Assembly (NCBI GenBank): GCA_944474755.1
Contig: OX104115.1
Span: forward strand, 66,012,605 to 66,076,604
DNA from: Limnoperna fortunei
Taxonomy: Eukaryota > Mollusca > Bivalvia > Mytilida > Modiolidae
Length of the DNA stretch: 64,000 bases
Direction of reading: 5' to 3'
Below are positions 1-11,564 of the stretch, one piece after another (the stretch's first letter is position 1; every line of letters begins with the position of its first letter). Both the position numbers and the translations under genes were made by a program. A model generated the notes under the pieces. That model saw only the letters and a list, made by a program, of their open reading frames with translations. It ran no database searches and was not told where the DNA came from.

Positions 1-330
1 AAATTCACAATTCAATGGGCATCAATCCATGTATGCAACACATTGCCTTGAAATGATCTACAAACATGCCAAATATCAAAAGCCTAACAGAAAAAATTTC
101 ATTCGGACACGATTTGTCATTAAGAAAGCTATAATGTGACCTTGAGGTCAAAGATCAAGGTCAAAGGTCATCAGCCAAATGTGACACATCACCTTAAATG
201 ATCTACCCAAATGCAAAAATATCAAAAACGTAGCTCAAAGGAGAAAAAGGTTATAGCCCAGACACGATTATTTTCAGACTGACAGACTTATCACTATAGA
301 GAGTCTGCAATTTTTAGTGGTGGGCCATAA
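1..330. repeat. dispersed repeat, two diverged tandem units
   Basis: Two related units are visible (about 38-115 and 180-270). Each has an 'acacatc/acacatt' start, 'aaatgatctac', 'aaatatcaaaa' and an end in 'gacacgatt'. The block ends in 'tagtggtgggcc'. A second copy of the family lies at 17190-17402. It sits just downstream of the last visible exon of the ISWI-like gene, so it is probably inside that gene's next intron. No coding potential seen. Confidence 0.7.
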
Positions 331-423
331 CTAAAACTATTCATTATTATTGCATCATTTAAAAATAACCTGATTACACTGATTTTGTATGTTCTTACTA
401 TAGGTACACAGCTAATAATATAC

Positions 424-590
424 CTGGAACTAGTAGCTGCACCTTTGCCTTTTTTTCCTTTCAAAGACTTTCCTTTGGATGAAGAACTTGTTGAGGGTTG
501 ACCATCTTCTTTAGCTCCAGTCTCCATAAAATGGGCAAAGATTTCTGTTTGTTTCAGTAGGTACTCAAGCCTCTTTCTTTTGTTTAACTC
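424..590 (-). CDS. SMARCA5: ISWI-like coding exon 2
   Basis: 167 bases, acceptor TTATAACAG before 590 and donor GTATATT after 424, phase 2 out. It carries the conserved ISWI motif followed by a low-complexity tail (PSTSSSSKGKSLKGKKGKG). The next exon is not in the window. Confidence 0.82.
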
Positions 591-2277
591 CTGTTATAAA
601 AGAATAAATAGCAACACAATGTCTAAAATATTACACATCGTTTTTTTTTTCAAACTGAGATTAACATAAAACTATGTTTATACTGCTAACGAATATAAGT
701 CATTAATGTCAATACAAAAGTAATTGTTACATAAAAGTTTGTAAGAATTGTGAATCAGGGTATATTTCATATCCATCTGGCTAATACCAACTACCGATGA
801 CCCGCCTATACTATCAACAGTGGAGTTGAAGCTGACTTGATTTTAACGGATTGTTTGTTTGTTTGAAATGTGTTTAAGCCACTTTCAGCAATTGTTCAGC
901 TACATTATGGCAACCAGTTTTTACTGGGGGAGGAAGCTGGAGTACCCAAAGAAAACCCCAGACCTGTGGTAGGAAAACAACCGCAACCTAAGTGTTGACA
1001 GACCACATAATCAATAGTAGATTAACTACATTAACCACCCTGTAACCAAGGCCAATGATTTTAACTGACAACTACCAGCTTCCTGCTGAAGGCCGGGGTT
1101 CTCACCTGGTATGTTGGTTGCCTTCCTCATTAAAACTAGAAACAGATGAAAAATTATTTCAAAGTAGCATAAAAAATGAAACAACCAGATCAATATATTC
1201 TATTATAAGGTTTTCACACAAAATTTTTGATTAAACTGCTGAACATAGAACCTGTGTTTGTGTGCTTAAAACATTCTTACTAGTACATGTACATAAATGA
1301 ATAATGATAAACAGATACAGGTGACTATTATATCAAAGATTGTTTTTTGTTTGTTTGAATGGTGCTTTTATGTGACTTTCAGCAATTTGTATCATGGCAT
1401 ACAGTTTGTATCGGGGGAGGAAGCTGCAGAACTCAGGGGAAACCTCTGGCATTCAGAAGGAAAACAGGCAATTCTTGTTAATTAGGATTAGAATCAAGTG
1501 CATACTGCCACAGTGAGACGAACCCACAACCTCAGTGTTGAGAGACCATGAGATCAATAGTAGACTAACTACCTTAACCACTCAGCCACCCAGGCCCCTT
1601 GATATCAAAGAGAAATGATAAACTAAACAAAAGCAGATTTCTATCAATTTTGTTATTAATGATTTTGATAAATCTTGTTGGCAATCATGGCTATAAAACG
1701 AATTATCATAACAATATTGCCTACAGTTCACATGTCTGTAATCATTTGTGCAGCAAACACAGACAGCAAACTAATTTTAAATTACAGATCATGGAGTTTG
1801 CACCATGATGGTCTGCTAGAATGAGGCATAAATTGGGTTTTTATGTTAGATTATCTTTTGTTATAAATAATTATCTAATAAGTAACTGTATATATGATCA
1901 GCAGGTTTTGAATTGTGTAAAAAGTAAAACCCAATTTTCTTGTAATTTTTGGTTTTCTTTTTAAGTAAATTTGGTACAATGATTCTTCCAGCAACAATAT
2001 ATACAAGTTGGACAGTTGATTAATTCTGTTCGTATAAACATTCCTATTAATGTATAAAACTGCAAAGCTAGCTAAAAAGGTAATAATATTCTTGCCATAA
2101 AATTAACAAACATTAATAAAATCCATACATTATGACAAATACATTGTTTCTTGAAATTTAACAAAAATAAATATACTAGTACTAAAAGATAATTACAATC
2201 CTGTCTTCATATTCTCTATGTTCTTCAACTTTCTGTTTTTTCTTTTTTGGAATTATTTCTTTTTCAGACATTTCCAT
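424..2277 (-). CDS. SMARCA5: ISWI-family chromatin remodelling ATPase, first two coding exons (partial)
   Basis: ISWI ATPases (SMARCA5/SNF2H, SMARCA1/SNF2L) slide and space nucleosomes in the nucleus. Only the N-terminal 82 codons and part of one more are here: exon 1 at 2197-2277 and exon 2 at 424-590. They join in phase 0, and the protein runs off the left end. The recognisable block is RLEYLLKQTEIFAHFM in exon 2, which closely matches the conserved N-terminal motif of ISWI proteins just before the linker to the SNF2 helicase domain. A Ser/Lys/Gly-rich stretch follows. The ATPase, HAND, SANT and SLIDE domains are outside the window. The start at 2277 (Met-Glu-Met) has an in-frame TAG 9 bases upstream. 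About 35 residues precede the motif, fewer than in human SMARCA5. SMARCA5 and SMARCA1 cannot be told apart from this piece. Confidence 0.82.
852..1053 (-). repeat. tRNA-derived SINE, degenerate
   Basis: Reads as the reverse complement of the window's main SINE family: 'cactttcagcaatt', 'ttcagcta', 'gaggaagctggagtaccc', then 'gttgacagaccac' and 'tcaatagtag' at the tRNA-like head end. The part between the CCGACC-like segment and the head is partly deleted. Confidence 0.8.
1081..1137 (+). repeat. SINE body fragment
   Basis: Matches only the middle of the SINE ('ctgctgaaggccggggtt', 'cttcctcattaaaact'), in plus orientation, between two minus-oriented copies. Confidence 0.55.
1346..1598 (-). repeat. 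tRNA-derived SINE with 10-bp target duplication
   Basis: Near full-length copy on the minus strand. The head end carries 'ccactcagccacccaggcccc', the complement of a tRNA-like start. The direct repeat ATATCAAAGA flanks it at 1330-1339 and 1602-1611, as expected for LINE-mediated insertion. It lies in the intron between the two visible ISWI-like exons. Confidence 0.85.
2197..2277 (-). CDS. SMARCA5: ISWI-like coding exon 1
   Basis: 27 codons, Lys-rich (IPKKKKQKVEE), ending with donor GTAATT after the base at 2197. Phase 0 out. A second in-frame ATG lies two codons downstream of the first. 5' UTR presumably continues above 2277; no promoter motif is recognised. Confidence 0.75.
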
Positions 2278-4667
2278 AAAACACTATGAACTCTGCAAAA
2301 GGAAACATCTTGAATTCAATATTAAAACATGCACTTTCTACAAAGAACAATTTTTAAATTTGTTTTTATTACCTGAATAGTTGAGTACATACCATATGTA
2401 AAGCATTAGTATAGACATGTACATGCAGTGTTAATGTAATTTATTCAGTGACTGGTATAGGTGAGTATACGTAGTATTTCAGTTAATTTAAGAACAAAGA
2501 AAATACTTAATTCTTTCCTGAGTATAAGTTGATGTTGGTCAGGGTATTTAAATTTTTGGAAGATGAACTGTCCCATTGTTTAAATACAATACCTATTGTT
2601 CTCAGTGGTGTTTATTCAATGGATACTTTAAATCTGACAGGGAAAAGTCAATCATTCATTAATTTTGATGTGGAAAAATTTAACACCCTTATGAACATAT
2701 ATGCATATATCTACTGATGACACTCAAAGTAATAGCAAGTTGTTATTGCAGCAATTAATGTAAATGACATCTGAAAAAAAAATTCTATTTTATTTGATCT
2801 ACAGTACATGTATATGCATAGACTTTTTTTGCCATATATAACAATATCTTGATGGCAGTCATAGGGTTTCATTAAAAAAGGGTTTTCTGTTAATAACAAA
2901 CACTTTTCAAGTTATATTTATAGCACAGTCTTCTGAGTTAGACAGATACACCTTCGAGCGCTTTAGCGCGAGAAGGTGTATTTGTCTAACGAGGAAGGCG
3001 GTGCTATAAATGATTTGTAACATGAATAAGCCCCTAGATCCCGCCCATTAATAAATTGGTTATAAATAAAGAGGGCGGTGTTTATTATGGTGCGACCGAT
3101 ATTCGACTAATCAAATGAAAAGCTAATATTGGAAGCTCGTGCTATCCTTTTGCAGTGAAAATCAATAAAATTTGACATAAATTAAGGCGGAGTTTTACTG
3201 TGCATTATCGGATAATTGTAGTTGGTTATTGCATGGCTATTTTCCCTTGAGTTTAACAGGCACACGTGACCTTTCATGCAATATTATACAAGTGTTTTAA
3301 TTTAGAGCATACCTACTCGTCGTCTCTTGTTTATTCGTAAAAAAGAACAAAGGATTCATGTTACAAATATATTTTACTGGATACTAGGACAGTTCCCATG
3401 GCCTTAAATATCCTCCATTCTGGCTAGTAAATCCTCATTATAAAAATATGAGAAACTCTCTCCAAGTACTAGTAGGGGTGGTGGTTGTCCAGTTGTAATA
3501 CAGAAAGCATGCAAGAGATCATAAAATATTTCTATAGAAATACAGTGAAATTTGATGAAATTTTTTGTTGTTATCTGTTTTATCGATTTGAAAACATTGC
3601 AAAATGTAATGTAAAATTTTTAAAGATTTCTTTTATACATTGCATTTTTTTTTCAAATGGTACATACCAAATAATGTACAGCTCAGTTTATTTTAGTTCA
3701 AAATTGCACAACTATTCCTATTAATTAATCAAAGGATGATTAATTTCTCCTAGACAAATTTAAAGCTCAATTTGAATAAACTGTAGAGAGAACAATAGGA
3801 TGATTTTCCAAGCATTTGAAAATGAGTAGTTTATTCCTATGTTCACTGCATTTGCTTGGAAATGTACAAATTGGATAAAATGATGCAATGACCACTCAAA
3901 TTGATCAGATAAAGAAATTAACATATGCACAAGCTGATCTAATGCTGTGTAATGCATACCATGATTGAAATTTGACCTGCAAAACTAGTGCTAAAAGGAA
4001 ACTGAAAAAAGGGATTTGGGGGGGGGGGGGGGTTTAAAGATTATCACAATTTCAAACATTGAATTTGCTTATGCCAGTAAACCCATGCTGAACATTTCTT
4101 ATTACACTTTTCTCTGGTGTATAATAAGATGAATGATTTGATAGTTGGTATCAATATGCTGGACACTATAAGCTTGTTATTTTGGTACAAGCACATAATT
4201 TAAAGTGTCACCTTTTTACCACTCAATTCCATCATTTAACTTAAGGCCGAGACCTGTTGTTTCAAGGTCAATTACAGGAAAAGGATCTATTACCAATTTC
4301 TTTTTGTAATAATGCAACGATTTTACTTATATTTTTTGCCAGAGATGACTTGAGAATTTTTCAGATTTTGAAGTGATATACAGCAAAATACTGTTTGACA
4401 TTTTAAAGTGCAAGCTATGACCTCCTTGAATTTGTTGCCCCTGTTTTTCTGTTTTCTTGATTTTTGTTTTGCCTATTTTTTACCTTCCATTGAATATCCT
4501 GTTTTGTTTGCCTATTTTTAAACTTTACATTGAATATGCTCTTTATTTAGAGTTAATTTAAATGATTTTCAATCTGCACTAGTTTCAAATTACAGCCATC
4601 ATTTCAGAGCAAAATGTTGAGTAAACATGAGACAAAATCTTTGATCTACTGCTGAACTAGTATTTGG
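2278..4667. other. upstream flank of ISWI-like gene, no gene seen
   Basis: No coding region recognised. It should contain the 5' UTR and promoter of the ISWI-like gene, but I see no clear TATA or initiator. It includes the hairpin at 2917-3010 and a 15-base G run at 4018-4032. Confidence 0.5.
2917..3010. repeat. imperfect palindrome (foldback hairpin)
   Basis: Nested complementary segments: TTTATAGCAC (2917-2926) with GTGCTATAAA (3001-3010), GTTAGAC (2937-2943) with GTCTAAC (2984-2990), and ATACACCTTC (2946-2955) with GAAGGTGTAT (2972-2981), closing on GAGCGCT/AGCGCGA. It is about 640 bp upstream of the ISWI-like start codon. It is probably a small foldback element. Confidence 0.75.
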
Positions 4668-4672
4668 ATTGT

Positions 4673-6139
4673 CAGGGGTCGCGCTGGGCTTCGCCAATGT
4701 CGCCAATTGCGATTTTTTATTTCATTTGGCGACAAAATATTGCGTCTGGCGATTTTTTTGGCACCAAGGTTTTATAGTGTTAAACGAAGCATGCACGTTT
4801 TAAATTTATCGGTAATCGGCGATTGCATCATTAAAGATCCTTTGTCGGCTCTTATGGTCGTAAATACACGTGTATTGTGTAGTATCCAGTGACGTGTGTT
4901 ATTTGGAGTTATTAAACGGAAATCCAGTGGTTCCCAAGTTGTTTTAGTATTTACTGGACATTTGGTCCAGTAATAATTGAGATATTACTGGACCGACACA
5001 ACTATTACTGGACCAATTTTTTTTTTTCCTTTTTTGTATAAATAAAACACTTTTTCAACAATCAAATTTTAATCTCTGCCAAATTCAAACACCCTCCACC
5101 AACTGTCCACTTCTGATAAAAAGTCATCACAATAATCATCATTGTCCTCATCTTTGCTGTAGATCACATCTAGTACTTCATCGTCACTCACATGATACCA
5201 AGGTCAATGTCGGTCAAAGTCGAAACATATTTCCGTATTATCAATTATTTTCCGTATAGCTTCAAAACGCACGATTGATAAAGATTGGGAAAAAAACCCG
5301 TGCGAAGAAAAAAGGAAACCCCGATTCAGAAAACATCTATTTGCGGAACATTAGTTTACTAAAAATAGCACGGTGTTTTCCATAAATAGTCTGGTTAATA
5401 CTGCATCGCAACAAAATTGTCAATCGGACACTCGGTCCGATTCTGGGACAAGTTTTATCGGCCCGAGGCCGTTTTCATCGGACTTTTGCCAATGTCCGAC
5501 GAACCTTCGGAATCACTGGAAATCGGCAATAAATGAATCAACAAAGTTGTATGATGAAAAGCAGCTTTACCTGCATCACATTTGAGTAGACGTGTAATAA
5601 AACAATTGATGCTGTTAATTTTATAAAAATAACAAAACAAACATATTTTTGTAGTAATATTTTTTTTATAATGTAATTAATAAAATAAAGGTATGAAAAC
5701 TGACGTGTTTGTTGAGTGATTTCCGGACCGGATGTCCGTCTTAATTTGGTAATTAGAAAACTCTTACACATGCGTAGTTCTATTTTCAGTATTTCCGGTT
5801 TTATGTTCATTCACGGGAATAGATGTTTCTAATAAATTACTGTAAAATTTTGGTTTTCTGCCAACAAGAAATCACTCGCACATCTTTTCATGATTAAAAT
5901 ACAATTAGTGTACGGGCTGCTGGAGAGCAAACTTTTGAAAAATTGAATTAAGAGTCCGGCAAACTTGGATTTCGTCCGACTTTACAGAATATGTCACACA
6001 TAATGTTAAAAAATTTTCGCCATGCCATATAGTGATCTAGTGATTTCTAATATGGCGACACTTTTACAAAACTGGCGACGGAAAATTGCAGTTGGCGATT
6101 TTTTTGGCGCCAGCTTTTTAGAAGCCAGAGCAGCCCCTG
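4673..6139. mobile_element. non-autonomous DNA transposon, hAT-like ends, 5-bp target duplication
   Basis: The ends are imperfect inverted repeats starting CAGGGG: left CAGGGGTCGCGCTGGGCTTC, right (complement) CAGGGGCTGCTCTGGCTTC. ATTGT is directly repeated outside both ends (4668-4672, 6140-6144). Both ends also carry 'tggcgatttttttggc' in direct orientation. No transposase is recognised. A short acidic coding-like stretch lies inside on the minus strand (5069-5203). CAGGG-type ends fit hAT elements, but those usually make 8-bp duplications, so the superfamily is uncertain. Confidence 0.7.
5069..5203 (-). pseudogene. short acidic coding relic inside the 4.7-6.1 kb element
   Basis: About 43 codons open on the minus strand and end in TAA at 5069. 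The residues include SKDEDNDDYCDDFLSEVD followed by WWRVFEF. The acidic run and Trp-Trp core look like protein sequence rather than chance. It has no ATG and a stop just upstream. I do not recognise the family; it may be the tail of the lost transposase or a captured exon. Confidence 0.35.
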
Positions 6140-6525
6140 ATTGTAATGATAACTAAAATATATATATCAAGATGATTTAAGTCCATTTCTAAGCTCATTT
6201 CCATCGATACCCTTACATTCCTACATTTCACTTTCATTTTGAACAAAAAGTCACGTCACAACAATGTGACTTAAATCCAGTGCTTACATTAGCTTGATTG
6301 TATGTATGATGATTATATTCCTAGAGACAAATATCTAAAGAAGCGAATTATATATAGAATAACTGGATGAAAATGTTTTATTAAATCTGACACAATGACG
6401 ATGAAATGTGCCGACCCAGACCGGTGTCGCAAAATCCGCTGTTTTGCTTATGGAGAGCTCACTGACGTCGCACACAAAAAAAAAAGCGTTGGACGGCAGA
6501 GGATTCTCGGACTAGGAAAGACGTG

Positions 6526-9112
6526 AATTGACCCATTTCCAGTTTTACATGATTTATCTCCCCTTTTACTTCCTGTTAAAAAAACTACGGCTATCATTAC
6601 TAAAAGACTATGATATTGAAATAAAGATTTTGGATTGTTTTTATATTGTTTGTCTATGCCAATTAAATTTTTCATCTAATTAACCTTATTAGTAGATGTT
6701 ACTATAGCCATAGGCAACAGGTGAGTTTGAATACAACACGGATGTCACTGGTAAGATTGTTTATTCAAGCTATAAAACAGCTGGGGTTCTACCTTCAATT
6801 AGCATCAGGTAAATAGGGTAAAGAACATAGGTTAATTAATAAACAATCACGTTTACACAGCAGGCGGTTTTAATAACCTTCCTCACTCAGATATTGACAC
6901 CTTTCATTCAACTGAAGCGTGAAAATTTATCAAAGACAATTGTCCATTTCAAAAGGTTTCAACAGGACAAACTGCGGCTATAGCCGCAGTTTTTTAGTAC
7001 CGGAAGTGGACGCTAGGTGGCGTTTTTTAAATTGGAAAGTCGTCCAATTTAAAAAACGCCACCTAGTATCCACTTCCGGTACTAAAAAACTGCGGCTATA
7101 GCCGCAGTTTGTCCTGTTGAAACCTTTTGAAATGGACAATTGTCTTTGATAAATTTTCACGCTTCAGTTGAATGAAAGGTGTCAATATCTGAGTGAGGAA
7201 GGTTATTAAAACCGCCTGCTGTGTAAACGTGATTGTTTATTAATTAACCTATGTTCTTTACCCTATTTACAGTACGCCCAGAGTGTATGGTCACTCAAAC
7301 ACTCTACACAGTGTAGAGTGTTTCACGGTGTTACACCGAAAATTTTGAGTGTAGACACTCAAAATCACCCACAGCTTATCTCTACCCCCAAATTGCAAAA
7401 AATAATTGTTTATTCAATTTGTTGTTAGTCACTCTTGCATTACCAACAGCTATAGACTGGTAAAGTCATGTCAATATGAAGAATTTAGAACTTTAAAATT
7501 TTTAAATAATTTTCGTAAATAAATCGGAACTTGCACTAGAACTGATTTTTAAGAATAACTTGATATACGGTAATTAAATAATAAGACTATACAGTCCTTA
7601 GTTTAAGTAACAACAAACGGTATACCAGTGATGACGTGTTTTGTCCTTATTATTTCATATACATCATATCAATTCGGTTTTTTGCCGGCAATACACTAAT
7701 GTTAACGTTTTCTCTAGACAAGGTGCACGTGACAAAAATTAATACACAACTGTTTAACCACGCGGTCAGCAGAAAGTAATCGAGGTCAAATATACATTTA
7801 CATCTTTAATGTACGAAAACCATGAAATAAAAATAGGTTTCATTTAAAACATTATCCGTATACACATAAAAAATGTCAATTTTTTAACCCGAATTTGACC
7901 CACATTAGAGATAAAAATAGATCAAGTAACTGTTATCGGTATAACGATGATTGTTGTTTTTATCATTCTAGTTTCATTATGTTTTCACTGAAATAATATG
8001 CGAATTTAGTTTCGTTTGTCCAAAAAATTGACAATAGGCATACACTTAAAAGTATTTTTCTCCCTACTCGAGACTAAAGCCACGTGTAACATGTACATAA
8101 ATACACAACTGACCTGTTAAACCGTGTGCTTTGCATAAAGTATAATCAGGATAAAAGCTTTACATTTAACTTCATTATTGCCAAAATAAAAAAAAGGTAA
8201 GTTCTGTTTGAAAAACAATTCTTTTTCACGTAAAATAGTTTTGAAAATACAATGCTGACCGAAATAGAAATAAATAAAAATTGGTTTCCAGGCATGCGCA
8301 CGATTTGCATAAAGTCGCGAAGTGAAAGAAGCTAACTGTGAATTGTACTAGCACAGCTCACTCTCCTCAGACTTCCAGGATTGCAATAAATCACATTGTT
8401 AACGTTGTTGAAACCACTAAAGTTGCTAATTATTTATAATTAATTTTTAAATATAGATAAAGACCGACAAGTTATTTCTACATGCGCAAAACAAAAGTTG
8501 AAAAGAAAAATCGTGAAGTTCGAAGATTGAACACATTTTAATTTTGTACATGTATTAATGAGAAAAGCAAGACATTAGTTGTTCTTTGCTTGCAATAAAC
8601 AATCAATACAATATATTTTCTACACCCTGAAAATCCGAAAAACACAGTGTCACACCGTGTTACACCCGAAAGTCGGTACATCAAGGGGATTAATTTTAAG
8701 GTGGTGATAGATAACAACACTCTGAAACACTGTGATTCTCCGAGAAAATTTCGGTGATACACCGTGTAACACCGAGAAATTTCTCTAATTTGAGTGTTTG
8801 AGTGACCACACACTCTGGGCGTACTGTACCTGATGCTAATTGAAGGTAGAACCCCAGCTGTTTTATAGCTTGAATAAACAATCTTACCAGTGACATCCGT
8901 GTTGTATTCAAACTCACCTGTTGCCTATGGCTATAGTAACATCTACTAATAAGGTTAATTAGATGAAAAATTTAATTGGCATAGACAAACAATATAAAAA
9001 CAATCCAAAATCTTTATTTCAATATCATAGTCTTTTAGTAATGATAGCCGTAGTTTTTTTAACAGGAAGTAAAAGGGGAGATAAATCATGTAAAACTGGA
9101 AATGGGTCAATT
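6526..9112. mobile_element. 2.6-kb element with long inverted terminal repeats
   Basis: The left arm (6526-6809, resuming at 7270-7305) is almost perfectly complementary to the right arm (about 8795-9112). Both carry 'ggaaatgggtcaatt' at the outer ends and 'gcatcagg' and 'cagtacgcccagagtgt' at the inner ends. The 1.5-kb interior has no recognisable transposase. It carries repeated 'gtgttacaccg'-type motifs close to both arms (7325-7340, 8650-8670, 8757-8775). No clean target duplication is visible at the ends. It is probably a non-autonomous transposon or foldback element. Confidence 0.8.
6812..7267. mobile_element. palindromic MITE nested in the left arm, TA target duplication
   Basis: A 456-bp near-perfect palindrome with ends AATAGGGTAAAG/CTTTACCCTATT. 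The centre is near 7040 around 'aaattggaaagtcgtccaattt'. It is flanked by TA (6810-6811, 7268-7269). The opposite arm of the host element keeps the empty site: its complement reads 'catcaggtacagtacgccc' with a single TA. Insertion at TA suggests a Tc1/mariner-type source. No coding region. Confidence 0.88.
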
Positions 9113-11559
9113 TGAAAAATAGGTTTTTAAAAAGCTAAGTTTTAATCGCATAATAAAAGCAATATGTAGCTTGTTTGTTATAAAAGATAGAAAAAAAGGA
9201 TATCATATTTAAAACAAGCACACCTGATTTAAGATTAGAAACACGTTCTCATGAACAAAAGTGAGTGCTTTTTTGTAGTGTGTTGTTGCTATTTACAGCG
9301 AGTACACATTGAAAATTCCAATGATCGCCATGAAGTGCGAGTTACAAATATCTGTTAAGTGCCAAACCCAAACTCCTACTGTGAGCTGATTAATTCGTAC
9401 TATAATTCGTACTATGAGTAGTCTGACTAACTGTCGAAGCTGCCGTTATAGTAGCATATTCGTCTGTCTTCTGTGTCTTCTGCTTCAAATTTATACCGGA
9501 AGTACACATAATTCACTTGAAAGTGCTGCTTTACAGTTTATTCGGGCAACCTTATAAAAGTTTCATATGGGGGGGGGGGGGGACGGCAAGATCTTTTCTG
9601 ATAATGTGTTTTGGGCATTTTTTAAGGTTTGTTTACAGATTTTTTAAATAAGCAACTGTTAACTGTTTTTCAACCATTAGCAGTTATCTGTTTTCTTAAA
9701 ATTTGACATTGTTGTTCAGAAACAGTCTATAATATAGACTTTCCCTGCTGTTATAATGAAAATAAAAACACTGTTTGCTGTTAACAGTATTGCCCTCCGA
9801 TGAGATTTTGATGTTATTTGTTTTCCTATTTTTGAACTCACTGTTTTCTCCTGTATATTGCTTTTATCGGTTATCATTATTTAAATTTACTGTTATCTGT
9901 TTTGGGGAAAAATTAATTTTTTTAACCTGTTAATGGACCCCCTCTACCCCCCTCATATTGTCCAATGTCCACATTGCGTAATTTAAATTTCTCTGTATAT
10001 TACATTTATCCACGTGGGGGTGGGGGGGGGGCATAACTAAGGATATATTTAGGTACAGGTCTGCGGACGGAAATTTGAAAAAAAACACCATATAAATATA
10101 TTTTCGGACGTTACGAAACGGGACCTAATCCTTTATTGAATTATTAAATCAGACCTTTTCTTATATTTTATTATTGCACATCCCCATTGACAAAAAAGTC
10201 CATTTACTACCAAAATGATCAAGTGATGTTAATGGAACAATTTGTTGGTAAAATCACCGTGGTTTACATAGACTTAATGAGAATTAAGGCATGGATATAT
10301 TTAGATAATTTACGACTACTCAATGATATATTTTTCAATGAAAAAAAAACTACCTTTTCATATTGTAACGAAATCTATATTTATACATCAGAATAGATTT
10401 GTCTAGAAACCGGATCCGTGATCACCTTTAACCATTGGCTTTCCAGAATAAACGATATATTTAATATAATTTCTCTACAGAAATGTTAATTACGTACTAT
10501 ATTCTTAATTTTACACAATTAAAATGAATTTGACACTTAATGAGCTGGAAATATCTGGTGGTGGTTATCTGTGGTTAGTTTACTCTCAATGTCAGTGAAT
10601 ACTTGGTATACCCCTTGATGGTAACAATCAATTTAACCAACGTTTATGGTTAAATGACTTTTATTTACCATAGGTTATTAACCATCAATATTGGTAAAAT
10701 AAAATATCCATAAATTATGGTTATGTCATTATTTACTGTGCTACCTTAACCAATGTTTATGGTAAAGCACCTTACAGTTTATATTTAACAACCGAACAAA
10801 TAGTATGGTTAATGGTTATTTACCATGTGGGTTTTCATCAAACAGACAAATTCAGGATATCCAGAAGCTGACTCGCACAGCATCTTAAACGATGCCAAAT
10901 AATAGTCGAAATCTTGAGGCCTGGTTCATAGGCTGGGAGCTAAAAGGATGCAAACCAAAGAAAATATAAAATATAAAAGAAATATCAAGATTTTACATAG
11001 ACAAAACGATATACCAAATCTAATTATGGTGAGCAAACCAATATTCTTTTTTCAAATACATGTTTGGTACTACTTAAAATAAGCAAGAATTTTTCATTTA
11101 AACGTTTCTACAATATCGATTATTAGTTTTTGAAAAAAAAATCGTCGAAAGAAAATTGTTAATTCAGATACAGGTACGATTATGTCACACTTACTTTATT
11201 TATTTTTTCTGCTTTTATTTAGGTGTAGTTGAATAACAATCAAGTCTTTTATGTTTAGGCTGAAATGTAGAGAAATTTAGAGTCCTATTTCTTGACATTA
11301 TTTTCCTGAACTACATAGAGGCTTAGCTCTTCGTGGTTGTGTTCCAGTATTTCTCCACAGATAATCTCAGTACCCAAGGTCATATTAAAAAGTATAGGGT
11401 AAAAAGATTTGATTTCCTTTACGTACCCTGGTTCCTGTGTGTCTTAGTATTTGTGTGTCTGTTTAAAGTTTTGTTAAAGGATATGAAGTGCAACATACAC
11501 AGCAATACCATGAAAATAATTTATGTTAACTATAAATACTACTCTGAAACATATTTAAA
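9113..11559. other. intergenic, nothing coding seen
   Basis: No gene recognised. Homopolymer G runs occur at 9569-9582 and 10022-10031. Around 10615-10830 'ttaaccat' and 'atggttaa' segments recur in both orientations, giving weak foldback potential. Confidence 0.5.
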
Positions 11560-11564
11560 TGAAT

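Noticed and set aside
4018..4032. Homopolymer G or C runs of 10-15 bases here and at 9569-9582, 10022-10031, 49451-49464 and 56377-56389
   Set aside because: They could form quadruplexes, but there is no consistent position relative to genes and they are typical simple repeats.
6919..7160. Two overlapping 60-codon frames on opposite strands with nearly the same protein
   Set aside because: They are a direct result of the palindrome at 6812-7267, which reads the same on both strands.
8538..8917. Frames of 91 and 73 codons inside the 2.6-kb inverted-repeat element
   Set aside because: They cover the arm and its repeated motifs, have no family resemblance, and part of the sequence recurs in the other arm as an inverted copy.
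10615..10830. Recurring 'ttaaccat/atggttaa' segments suggesting a foldback element
   Set aside because: Pairing is short and scattered; I could not define ends or a target duplication.
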